From: Gammaproteobacteria bacterium
GTDB lineage: Bacteria > Pseudomonadota > Gammaproteobacteria > HK1
Assembly (NCBI GenBank): GCA_012103455.1
Contig: WLWT01000001.1
Coordinates: 2,156,001-2,220,000, forward strand
Reading direction: 5' to 3'
Length of the DNA: 64,000 bases
The position numbers and the translations under genes were made by a program. Each line of letters starts with the position of its first letter. Positions within the stretch are counted from its first letter, which is position 1. Below, piece after piece: positions 15,759 to 24,095 of this stretch. The notes under the pieces are model-generated. The model searched no databases and was not told the origin of the DNA. It saw only the letters and a list, made by a program, of their open reading frames with translations.

Positions 15759-17837
15759 ATGGTGCGCAGTGTGAAGACATTATCTGCAACTTTTGGCGCC
15801 ACCGTGCGAATCGGTCCGGCTATAGTTCGCTGGCTGACAGTGTTGTTGACGGCGGTATGTTCGGCGGCGGGCGCCGGGCTGCAATCCACGGCGAGTTCTC
15901 AGGCGGGCTCGAGTTCTCAGATGGGCTTACAGGTCGCTCTGGGTTTTTCCGGTACCTTCCGCCTGGATCATTGGACGCCGCTCAGTGTGGTGGTCGATAA
16001 CCGTGGCAGTGCTATTGCCGGTTATCTCGAGGTGATGACCGGCGCGACTGATGCAACAGGGGGGCGGCCTGAAGTCGCAACGCCCGGCGCGGTTGTCTAC
16101 CGCCAACCCGTGCACCTGGGCCGCGGTGCTAAGCAACGCTTCAGGTTCACCGTGCACCTCGATAATTTCGCCGTGCCGTTGCTGGTGAGGGTGCGCTCCG
16201 GTGGTCGCGAAATCACCCGCCACACCGTCGATCTGCGGCGGCGGTTCACCGATGCACGGCTGCTGGTAGTGGTCAGCCGGGATGCCGATCTGGATTACTT
16301 GAACGACAGCAGGGGGCGGCGCACGCGCGTGGTCTACCCCCATCCGGAGTTGTTACCGGGGCGGTGGCGTGGCTATGACGGCGCCGCGGCGGTGGTTGTG
16401 CATGGCGTGTCGCTGGAGGCCTTGTCTAAATCCCAGTTCGACGCTCTGGAGCAGTGGATTGAGGCGGGCGGCACCTTGGTGGTGGGAGCCAGCGCTGACT
16501 TCAGTATCGTCCATACCCCCCGTTTGGCTGGATTGTTGCCGGGATTGCCCGCCGGTACGCGGACCCTGGCTAACGGTGAGGCATTAGGCCGGATCTTGGG
16601 TGAGCAGGTGGTGGCCACGCGGCCATTTTCCATTCATGCCGTTGACCGCTTTCGCGGTAGAGCGCGGGCCGCCACTGGTGCTTGGCCTCTTATCGTAGAG
16701 GAGGCGCGGGGGCGTGGCCGCGTCATTTATCTGACCTTCGATGTGAGCCGCTATCCGTTTGCCGATTGGCGTGGTTTGCCGGCCATGTGGCTAGACTTGT
16801 TACGCTTAGGCCCCCCGCCCAAGACCGGTTTGTCCGATCGCTCGCAAAAACACGAATCCCTGGTGATTGCGGCGATAGAAGGTGGTGCTCTCGCTTATCC
16901 CGGACATCTGGGGGTGGTGGCTTTTCTGAGTTTTTATCTCTGTTTGCTGCTCCTTGGATATGCAACATCGGCCGGCGTCAACCGCACCCCGCTGGGTAGG
17001 CTGATACCGCTTGCTCCGCTTGTTTTTGCCCCTTTTGCGTACGCGGTGTTCTCCGCGCAGCTATTCACCTCCGGCGCCAAGAGCGCTTTGGTCACCGTCA
17101 TCGAGCCGTTGCCCGGTAGCGCTTATGCGCTGATGGATCTGTCTTTAGCCCTGTTCGCCAATCGGCGGGTGCCGTTACGCTGGCGTTACGCTGGCGCCGC
17201 CCCGCTGTGGCGGGGTATGCCACCGGCGGCGGGCGAGCCGGCGCTCACCTGGACATTCGAGCACGGTTCGACCGGTGAGGTGATAGCCGAGCCGCTGCGG
17301 ATGCACCGTTTGCACCTGCTACAGGGGCAAGCTCTGGTACCGTTTTCCCTGCGCGCGCAGGCACTGCGCGATGGTGATGAGTTGGAATTACGCGTGGACA
17401 ACCGTAGCGGTGCCGATCTGCGGGCGGCATGGCTGATACACCAAGATAGGATTTTTCCCCTGGCGCCTATGACGGCCGGTCACACTTTACGCCAGCGTGC
17501 CGCGCTGGCGCAGGGTATCGCGTTGGATCCATGGCCCGCCGAGCAGCTACTGGCCGCTCCTGGGTTGAGCCGCGAGCGTGACGCGGTGGCCAAGGTGGAC
17601 GTATTGCGGGCGGTGCTCGCACGCAGGCGCACCGGCGAGACTGCCACAGCGTTGTTCGCCGGGCTTACCACGGCGCCGTTGGCCGCGGTCTCTGGCGCCG
17701 GGTGGTCGTATCACAGTACCGGCATAGTGGTGCAGCAGGTGGCGGTGGAAGCGCGCCGGCAACGGCCCGAGGAGGTGGATCATGGTGTTGGCCCCGATGG
17801 CATGGCTGGCATGGCGACTGAGGGTGGCGATGATTGA
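15759..17837 (+). CDS. Large periplasmic/membrane protein of the MoxR-vWA operon, function unknown
   Basis: A 692-residue protein with a signal-anchor near residues 22-40, an extended beta-rich extracytoplasmic part (residues about 50-380) and hydrophobic segments around 385-450 (GVVAFLSFYLCLLLLGY, LIPLAPLVFAPFAYAVFSAQLF). The stretch FDALEQWIEAGGTLVVGA near 230-247 resembles the glutamine-amidotransferase-like fold found in large vWA proteins of these operons. It is the first gene of a tight plus-strand series with MoxR, DUF58 and two vWA proteins, so it is probably a structural partner of that membrane complex. No enzyme motif seen. Confidence 0.7.
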   Translation: MVRSVKTLSATFGATVRIGPAIVRWLTVLLTAVCSAAGAGLQSTASSQAGSSSQMGLQVALGFSGTFRLDHWTPLSVVVDNRGSAIAGYLEVMTGATDATGGRPEVATPGAVVYRQPVHLGRGAKQRFRFTVHLDNFAVPLLVRVRSGGREITRHTVDLRRRFTDARLLVVVSRDADLDYLNDSRGRRTRVVYPHPELLPGRWRGYDGAAAVVVHGVSLEALSKSQFDALEQWIEAGGTLVVGASADFSIVHTPRLAGLLPGLPAGTRTLANGEALGRILGEQVVATRPFSIHAVDRFRGRARAATGAWPLIVEEARGRGRVIYLTFDVSRYPFADWRGLPAMWLDLLRLGPPPKTGLSDRSQKHESLVIAAIEGGALAYPGHLGVVAFLSFYLCLLLLGYATSAGVNRTPLGRLIPLAPLVFAPFAYAVFSAQLFTSGAKSALVTVIEPLPGSAYALMDLSLALFANRRVPLRWRYAGAAPLWRGMPPAAGEPALTWTFEHGSTGEVIAEPLRMHRLHLLQGQALVPFSLRAQALRDGDELELRVDNRSGADLRAAWLIHQDRIFPLAPMTAGHTLRQRAALAQGIALDPWPAEQLLAAPGLSRERDAVAKVDVLRAVLARRRTGETATALFAGLTTAPLAAVSGAGWSYHSTGIVVQQVAVEARRQRPEEVDHGVGPDGMAGMATEGGDD

Positions 17838-17864
17838 GCGGGACCACGGCACGAGGTTGTCCAC

Positions 17865-18611
17865 TTGATACACCGTGCCGTGATCTTGTTGCTCAAGCAA
17901 GCTTTGAGCAGTCTATGGCGTGGCGGGGAACTCTATCGCGCCTATTTCGGCTACTTGTTGCTCCAGGCGATCGTGCTCGTGTTGTGGTGGCCCAAGTCCG
18001 ATCTGGCCAGCGCGCTGGAGCGGGGCGTGGGCTCCGATGTGCTGAGCGCGGTGGTGGTGGTGGCCGCTGGCAGTATTGCTTACACCAGCTTGCGGGCTGG
18101 CGCTGAGGAACTGATGGCCGATGGCCAGCACTCGTTGCACGAGTGGCGCCAGGTGGCCGCTCTGCCCACGGGTTGGCTAGTGGCCGGTTATCTGGCCGGG
18201 CATGCGCTCACGACCGCCCACCTGATGGCGCTGTCGGCACCTATCGTCTTGACGGCCTGGGGGGTGGGTGGGGGCAACTGGCCCGGACTCTTGTTGTGCT
18301 GCGCCGGTGTTATGTTGTTGGCGCTTAATTACCGCATGCTGGGCGCGTTGCTGTATCTGCGGTTCGGCCATGCTGGCAGCTTGATGTTCGTGGCCCTGAG
18401 GGGCGTTTTCGCCGTTGTTTTTGTCGTTTTGGCGTTCATGTTTCCGCCTAGCAGTTTCCTGGTGCTTACTCTCGATTGTTTCGCCAGCGCCGCGCCGCGG
18501 GCCGGCGCCGCCGTCCAGTTTTTCGTTGTTTACACACTGGCCGCAGCGATCCTCACCGGGTTGTTGTGCCGGGCTATAAACGGTCTTAGGTCGCGTGCCG
18601 CTTTGTCTTGA
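17865..18611 (+). CDS. Polytopic membrane protein, unknown function
   Basis: A 248-residue protein with about six hydrophobic segments (for example FGYLLLQAIVLVLWW, LSAVVVVAAGSIAY, PGLLLCCAGVMLLAL, VALRGVFAVVFVVLAFMF and the C-terminal FFVVYTLAAAILTGLL). The start is a TTG, the first start-type codon in frame after the stop of the preceding gene; no ATG or GTG is available. The topology resembles permease subunits of ABC-2-type exporters, but no ATP-binding partner is encoded nearby. Position inside the MoxR-vWA operon suggests it serves the same complex. Confidence 0.65.
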   Translation: MIHRAVILLLKQALSSLWRGGELYRAYFGYLLLQAIVLVLWWPKSDLASALERGVGSDVLSAVVVVAAGSIAYTSLRAGAEELMADGQHSLHEWRQVAALPTGWLVAGYLAGHALTTAHLMALSAPIVLTAWGVGGGNWPGLLLCCAGVMLLALNYRMLGALLYLRFGHAGSLMFVALRGVFAVVFVVLAFMFPPSSFLVLTLDCFASAAPRAGAAVQFFVVYTLAAAILTGLLCRAINGLRSRAALS

Positions 18612-18651
18612 TGCACCATGGCCACCGTGACGTTGCGGTTGGGAGGGCGCG

Positions 18652-20232
18652 ATGAGCGAGACGGCGGCAGTATTTCCGGCCATGGCGGGCCAGCGGCGTC
18701 TGGCCGATTTCATGCGTTCGCTGCGCCGGGCCCGCTATCGTCAACTCATGGTCGAGCACGCCTCGGCGGGACTGTTCGTGGGCTTGTCGGTGGCCGCCGT
18801 GGTGCTTCTTATAGCGCGGCTGACACAGATTGCCCATGGCGCCCCGGCGGTGGGCGCCCCGGCGGTGCTGGCTGGATGTGTGTTGGTGGCCCTGGGGGTG
18901 GCCCTGGCCGCGCTCGCTTGGCGCCGGCCCGAGCCTATCGCTCTTGCCATCGCCGCTGACGTACGCTTGCGGCTCAAGCAAAAGCTCAGCACGGCGATAG
19001 AGGTGCTGCACTATCAGCCGGAGCACCCGCTGGCGGAGCAATTGGTGGTGCAGGCGCTCGATGCGCGCTTGCCGCCGCGGGTGCAACACGTGTTTCCCTT
19101 GTCTTTGCCGATCTGGGGCAAGTTGCTGCCGCTGGCGGCAGCGGCGGTGGTGTTCGCGATGGCCATCGAGGTGACCGCGGTTGCGGTCCCGCGGCCTGTT
19201 TTCATCGATAGAGCGGTGGCTGATGAGGGGGTGCGGCTGCGGGCATTCGCCGCTTTGATGGAGCGGCGGGCGGAGCGTGACGAGTTGCCTCTGTCGGCGG
19301 TCCGGGCTAGGGATATTCATCAGCTAGGCGCGCAGATGGCTGCCGGTGCGCTGGCGCGCCGGGAGGCGTTGAGCCGTCTTGCCCACTTGACGGAAAAAGT
19401 GCGCGAGGCGCAGCGCACCGCGTTGCGCGATGGACCGAGCACCCCGACGCGACCCCTGGATGTGCGCTACCAGGACTACGAGGACAATGGCCCCGGTGCG
19501 GCGAATATCCGGGCGCTGCTCGCGCAACTCGCCGCCGGCGGCGCCGGCGTGGATGCGCTGCGAGCGTTGCGGGCGTCTAGCGCGGCTCTAGGGCAGTCGG
19601 GGTTGACCGAAGAGGCGGTCAACAACGCTTTGCAAGCTCTAGCCGCGGGACGGCCGCAAGGAGTGCAGGAGCTGCTGCGCCAACTGCGCCAGCACCAGCA
19701 AGTTGCCGGTGAGACGAGCAATTTGCGTGAAGCCGAGGCCCGCTTGCGGCGTAGCCGGCAAGTGCTTGGCGGTGAGCAGACGGCGCAAACCGTGCCGGGT
19801 GTCGGGCAGTCCGGGGGCCGTAAGCAGGCGGCGGGTGAGGCGGCGGCGGGTGGCATGCTGGGCGAGGAGGATATGGCGCAGGGCGATGCCGGGAGTTTTG
19901 CCCCTGGCCGGGGCAATGCCGAAGCCGACCGAACAGCGGCGGCGGCCACCGATTTGACCAACCCGGGCGGCGAGGTGATCAAGCCCGAGGGCCGCTATGG
20001 CGAGGGGCAAGTATTTCAATCCTGGGTGCGGGCGCTGCCGCGGCTGGATAAGCCTACCCTGGCCCCGGCCGCAGTGAGCGGGCCGTTGCGGGCGCAGTTG
20101 GAGGCGGTTCTCAGTAAAGAGCAGGTGCCGGCCCACAGAAAAGAAGTCATTCGCAAGTATTTTTTGGCCTTGACTCAACCGAACACGGAGCAAGATGCCG
20201 TCCGCAGCGGTGAGGAACACAACCCTCAATGA
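18652..20232 (+). CDS. Membrane-anchored protein of the MoxR-vWA operon, unknown function
   Basis: A 526-residue protein with two N-terminal transmembrane helices (about 45-70 and 74-92), a third around 165-185, then a long hydrophilic C-terminal region. The latter is rich in Ala, Arg and Gln and predicted helical (RALLAQLAAGGAGVDALRAL, then EEAVNNALQALAAGRPQG), followed by a Gly/Ala-rich low-complexity linker at about 385-430. The pattern recalls the large helical membrane proteins placed next to moxR in proteobacteria, but I cannot name a family. The stop overlaps the moxR start by ATGA, so translation is coupled to moxR. Confidence 0.65.
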   Translation: MSETAAVFPAMAGQRRLADFMRSLRRARYRQLMVEHASAGLFVGLSVAAVVLLIARLTQIAHGAPAVGAPAVLAGCVLVALGVALAALAWRRPEPIALAIAADVRLRLKQKLSTAIEVLHYQPEHPLAEQLVVQALDARLPPRVQHVFPLSLPIWGKLLPLAAAAVVFAMAIEVTAVAVPRPVFIDRAVADEGVRLRAFAALMERRAERDELPLSAVRARDIHQLGAQMAAGALARREALSRLAHLTEKVREAQRTALRDGPSTPTRPLDVRYQDYEDNGPGAANIRALLAQLAAGGAGVDALRALRASSAALGQSGLTEEAVNNALQALAAGRPQGVQELLRQLRQHQQVAGETSNLREAEARLRRSRQVLGGEQTAQTVPGVGQSGGRKQAAGEAAAGGMLGEEDMAQGDAGSFAPGRGNAEADRTAAAATDLTNPGGEVIKPEGRYGEGQVFQSWVRALPRLDKPTLAPAAVSGPLRAQLEAVLSKEQVPAHRKEVIRKYFLALTQPNTEQDAVRSGEEHNPQ

Positions 20233-21239
20233 ATGATGCCCGCGACGATCATGCGTTCGCTGCCCGCCTGGAGCGGGCGCGCGACAGTTTGAACCGCTTG
20301 CGGGCACGCATAGCGCAACATGTGGTCGGCCATGAGCGGCTGGTGCACGGCATTCTCATGTGTTTGGTGGCTGGTGGGCACACGCTCTTGGAAGGGGTGC
20401 CCGGGCTCGGCAAGACATTGATAGTCAAAACCTTGGGACAGGCCTTGGACCTTGAGTTCGCCAGGGTTCAGTTCACCGCGGATCTGATGCCGGCCGACAT
20501 TATCGGCACGCAGATGGTGATCGAGGACGAGAGCGGCGGGCGCCATTTTCAGTTTCAGCACGGCCCTATATTTACCCAGCTCTTATTGGCCGACGAGATC
20601 AACCGGGCCACGCCCAAGACTCAATCGGCGCTGCTTGAAGCGATGGAGGAGAACCGCGTGACCGTAGGCCGTACCGAGCATCGCTTGGCGGCACCTTTTA
20701 TGGTGTTGGCGACGCAAAATCCCATCGAGATGGAGGGCACTTACCCGTTACCCGAAGCGCAGTTGGATCGTTTTGCCTTGAAGCTGGAGGCGGCTTATCC
20801 GACGGCGCTGGAACTCAAGCGGGTTGTCGATATCGCCTGCGGCGCGCCTCGAGCAATGCCTGGGCCGGTTATGAGCGCTGCCGAGCTACTGGATATACGC
20901 CGGCTGGTGCGGGACATAGTGGTGGCCGATCATGTCAAGGATTATGCCGTGAGGCTGGTGTTGGGTACCCATCCCGCTACGGACAAGGCGCCTGAGCCAC
21001 TACGGCGCTATGTCCGCTACGGGGCCAGCCCCAGGGGTCTGTTGGCCATCATTTTGACCGCTAAAGCCATGGCTTTAATGGAGGGTAGGCTCAACGTCGG
21101 CTTTGACGATATCGCTGCGGTGGCTACTGCGGCACTTCGCCACCGCGTCTTGCTGAATTTCGAGGCGCAGGCTGAAGGCATCACGCCGGAGGTCTTGGTA
21201 GACAAGCTGCTTGAAGATACGGTGGTGCAGCCCCGCTGA
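20229..21239 (+). CDS. moxR: MoxR-family AAA+ ATPase
   Basis: A 336-residue AAA+ ATPase of the MoxR group, which act as chaperones that insert cofactors or assemble complexes together with vWA-domain proteins. Walker A GVPGLGKT is at 56-63, Walker B LLLADEINRA has its acidic pair at 122-123, sensor 1 is in LATQNPIEMEGTYPLPEAQLDRF, and the C-terminal lid contains GASPRGLL (sensor 2 Arg). The gene overlaps the preceding membrane-protein gene by 4 bp and is followed by a DUF58 gene and two vWA genes, the standard arrangement. It would act at the cytoplasmic face on its vWA partners. Target unknown. Confidence 0.95.
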   Translation: MNDARDDHAFAARLERARDSLNRLRARIAQHVVGHERLVHGILMCLVAGGHTLLEGVPGLGKTLIVKTLGQALDLEFARVQFTADLMPADIIGTQMVIEDESGGRHFQFQHGPIFTQLLLADEINRATPKTQSALLEAMEENRVTVGRTEHRLAAPFMVLATQNPIEMEGTYPLPEAQLDRFALKLEAAYPTALELKRVVDIACGAPRAMPGPVMSAAELLDIRRLVRDIVVADHVKDYAVRLVLGTHPATDKAPEPLRRYVRYGASPRGLLAIILTAKAMALMEGRLNVGFDDIAAVATAALRHRVLLNFEAQAEGITPEVLVDKLLEDTVVQPR

Positions 21240-21260
21240 AGCGCCGTGCGCAGCACACTC

Positions 21261-22148
21261 ATGAGCCCATCGAGCACTTTATTCGACAGTGATTTCCTGA
21301 GCCGGCTGGAGGCTTTGGAATTGGTGGCGCGGCGCCTATTGCGCGGCGGTTATAGAGGGGAGCACAACAGCCGCCAGTGGGGCCGGAGCCTGGATTTTGC
21401 CGATTTTCGCCGCTATCAGCCGGGCGATGATCTGCGTTACGTGGATTGGAATATCTACTCGCGCCTGGAGCGGCTGTTCCTGAAGCTGTTCGCTGCCGAG
21501 GAGGATTTGACCTTGCATGTGCTGGTGGATGGCAGCGCCAGCATGGGCTTCGGTGAGCCGCTCAAGTTCGACTATGCACGGCGCTTGGCCGCCGCTTTAA
21601 CTTACGTAGCGTCGAACCGGATGGACCGGGTGTTACTGAATACGTTTCGCTCTTCGTTGGAGTTGCTCGGCGATGCCATCCGCTGCAAGCGGCAGATGCG
21701 CGCCGCGCTGGAGGCACTGGGCAGGCTCGCCTGCGGCGGTCCTACCCACCTGGCTGAAGCCTGCCGTACTTTTGCGGCCAAGACCCGCTATCCGGGGGTG
21801 GTGGTCGTTATCTCCGATTTGTTAGGGGATGAGAGTGCTTGCGATGCTTTGCGGTTGCTGTCACGGCGCGGGCATGACTGCGTGCTCGTGCACCTTTTAA
21901 GCGAGGATGACATCGAGCCGCTACTCGAAGGTCCGCTACGGTTGGTCGATGCCGAAACGGGCGCCGCTTTGAATCTCAGTATCGACAGCGATTCAAGAGA
22001 CGCTTATCGCCGGCGCTTGCAACAGCGCTTAAGTGCTCTTGAAAGCCATTGCCGCCGTTTGCGCATCGAGTACCTGCGGGTGAGTACGGCGCTGCCTTTC
22101 GAGGACGTCGTGCTCAAGTATCTGCGTGAAGGACGCTTGTTCGCGTGA
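21261..22148 (+). CDS. DUF58 domain protein
   Basis: A 295-residue cytoplasmic protein of the DUF58 family, the usual partner of MoxR ATPases, with a vWA-like fold. The conserved core GRSLDFADFRRYQPGDDLRY-VDWN is in the N-terminal third; LVDGSASM is a MIDAS-like DxSxS motif; and VVVISDLLGDES follows. A GTG 15 bases upstream (21246) is in frame, but the ATG at 21261 is equally close to the domain and is preferred. It lies 21 bp after moxR and overlaps no gene. Role: adaptor between the ATPase and the membrane vWA proteins, by family analogy. Confidence 0.92.
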   Translation: MSPSSTLFDSDFLSRLEALELVARRLLRGGYRGEHNSRQWGRSLDFADFRRYQPGDDLRYVDWNIYSRLERLFLKLFAAEEDLTLHVLVDGSASMGFGEPLKFDYARRLAAALTYVASNRMDRVLLNTFRSSLELLGDAIRCKRQMRAALEALGRLACGGPTHLAEACRTFAAKTRYPGVVVVISDLLGDESACDALRLLSRRGHDCVLVHLLSEDDIEPLLEGPLRLVDAETGAALNLSIDSDSRDAYRRRLQQRLSALESHCRRLRIEYLRVSTALPFEDVVLKYLREGRLFA

Positions 22149-22164
22149 TGGGCGCTTGGCGCTG

Positions 22165-24087
22165 ATGGAGTTCTTGACGCCCTGGTCGTTGCTGGCGCTA
22201 CTGGCGATTCCTTGTATCGTGTTGTTGCATGTGGTGAGGCCTGCCCGGAAAACAGTGCGCATAGCCAGCAACGCCCTGTGGCGCGAGGTGCTTCACGAGC
22301 GCAGATCCAGGCTCGGCTGGGCGCGCCTCATCAAGAATATAAGTCTCATCATTTTGCTGTTGTTTGCCCTGATGAGTGCGTTGGCCTTGGCCGAGCCGCA
22401 ATGGTTGACCCGCACCGTTGGCCGTTACGACGCGGTGGTTGTCATCGATGTCAGTGCCAGCATGGCGGCCCGCTCCGGCACTACAACACGCTTTGCCCGC
22501 GCCATTGCGGAAGCGCGTGCATTGATCGCATCGCTGCCCGCCGGGGGGCGCATGTTGCTGATGACCAGCGGGGCGGTGGCGACCCTGCGCTCGTCGTTCG
22601 AAAGCGATGCCGAGCGCTTGTACCAGGCACTGGACAATATCGTTGCCACCGACGAGACGGGCCGGCCGGTGGCGGCTTTGGAGTTGGCCCGTACTCTTCT
22701 TAGCGAGCGCGAGCGTAGCCGTGTTTATTTCATCACCGATCGTGCTTTTGATGTGCCTGAGGTGAATGCGCACGCTACATCGGCCCTCGGTTCGCCTGCC
22801 CTCAGCCAGGTACAGCTCATCGACGTGGGGAGCGATGCGGCCAATGTGGCTATCACCCGGTTCGATCTGCGGGCGCAGATCGGCTCGGCCGAGCGCTATC
22901 AGGTATTCTTGACGGTGGCCAATTTCGGTCCTGAGCCGGTGCGCGTTCCGGTTGCCGTGACGTTGGATAACGTGGCACTCATCGAGCGGGTATTGACGCT
23001 GGCGCCGGGCGCCAATGAGCGCGTCATCGCGACGTTTGCCGGTAACCCCGAAGGCTATGCCAAAGCCAGTGTGGAGGTGGATGACGCACTGGCCAGCGAT
23101 AACTATGCGTATGCGGTGATGGAGCGTGAACGCGGGCGTTTAGTGGCTTTGTTTTCGCGTGGAAATGTCTATCTGCAAAGCCTGCTGGGTGCGTTTCCCA
23201 ACACGGTGGTGACGCGCATCCAAACGTTGGATCAGGTGGCTTTCGCCACCCACGCACAATGGAATGATCTGGTGATCGTGGACGGATTCGACACGCCGCC
23301 GCTGCCAGCGGGACGCTTTTTATTGTTTGGCTCACCGCCCCCCGGTATGGGCGTGGAAGCGCACGGCACCACAGGCCAAGTGACCGTGTCCGGAACTGGC
23401 CATAGCGCTTTGGTACGCGGCATTGATTTTTCCGGCGTCAGCGTGGACCGGGCGGTCAAGGTGGCCAGCGCCGGCCAAGGCGGTCAAGCTCCAATCGACG
23501 CACTGCCGGGCGTTTCCGTGCAGCGCTTATTCTGGTCGGATGAAACACCACTTGCGCTATCGCTCATCGATAGCCACCGGCGGGCGGTCTGGTTGGGTTT
23601 CGATCCGCGCGAGTCCAGTTTTCCTCTGCAGGCGGCTTATCCGTTGTTCATCGCCAATGCCATCGAGTGGCTAGCGCCGCAGCACGCTGGCGCCGGTGCT
23701 GGTCCCGCCGGTGTTACCCAAATTGCAGCCGGTACGCGTTATGTCATCCGGGTGCCGCCTGAAGTGACGCATGTGGCGGTCACGGCCCCCGGCGGTGGTG
23801 TGAGGCGGCTGGCGGCGGCGCGGGGTAAAGCGGTGGCCGAGGATACGTCCAAGGCCGGTATCTATCGTGTTTCCGCCGGTGCCGAGCGCAGCGCGTTTGC
23901 TGTTAACTTGACCAGTTCGGTTGAATCGGATCTGGCCCCCCGCGCACCGCTCCATTCCTCCACTACTAGGCAAAACAGCGGGTCGGCGCAGCACGGTATC
24001 GCACTGTGGCCGATGTGCGTTATCGCCGCCATCGTCTTGTTATTGGCGGAATGGTTTTTAGTGGGCGCAAGGCAGTTATATGCCTGA
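22165..24087 (+). CDS. BatA-type vWA membrane protein
   Basis: A 640-residue membrane protein. It opens with the BatA-like N-terminus MEFLTPWSLLALLAIPCIVL and LHVVRPARKTVRIASNALWR, has a second helix at about 58-77, and then a vWA domain with MIDAS residues D95, S97 and S99 (VVVIDVSASM). After the vWA domain come a beta-rich region with an Ig-like look (about 230-300) and a segment ending in another transmembrane helix near the C-terminus (WPMCVIAAIVLLLAEWFLV). The ATG at 22165 is chosen because it begins the family-typical N-terminus; a frame-compatible GTG lies 39 bases upstream inside the DUF58 gene. Works with MoxR and DUF58, presumably facing the periplasm. Confidence 0.88.
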   Translation: MEFLTPWSLLALLAIPCIVLLHVVRPARKTVRIASNALWREVLHERRSRLGWARLIKNISLIILLLFALMSALALAEPQWLTRTVGRYDAVVVIDVSASMAARSGTTTRFARAIAEARALIASLPAGGRMLLMTSGAVATLRSSFESDAERLYQALDNIVATDETGRPVAALELARTLLSERERSRVYFITDRAFDVPEVNAHATSALGSPALSQVQLIDVGSDAANVAITRFDLRAQIGSAERYQVFLTVANFGPEPVRVPVAVTLDNVALIERVLTLAPGANERVIATFAGNPEGYAKASVEVDDALASDNYAYAVMERERGRLVALFSRGNVYLQSLLGAFPNTVVTRIQTLDQVAFATHAQWNDLVIVDGFDTPPLPAGRFLLFGSPPPGMGVEAHGTTGQVTVSGTGHSALVRGIDFSGVSVDRAVKVASAGQGGQAPIDALPGVSVQRLFWSDETPLALSLIDSHRRAVWLGFDPRESSFPLQAAYPLFIANAIEWLAPQHAGAGAGPAGVTQIAAGTRYVIRVPPEVTHVAVTAPGGGVRRLAAARGKAVAEDTSKAGIYRVSAGAERSAFAVNLTSSVESDLAPRAPLHSSTTRQNSGSAQHGIALWPMCVIAAIVLLLAEWFLVGARQLYA

Positions 24088-24095
24088 GCTGGCCT

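Noticed and set aside
18177-18713. Long minus-strand frames of up to 244 codons opposite the vWA operon (18177-19320 and 19639-20307)
   Set aside because: They lie fully antisense to well-packed plus-strand genes, are rich in Arg, Gln and His, and have no domain.
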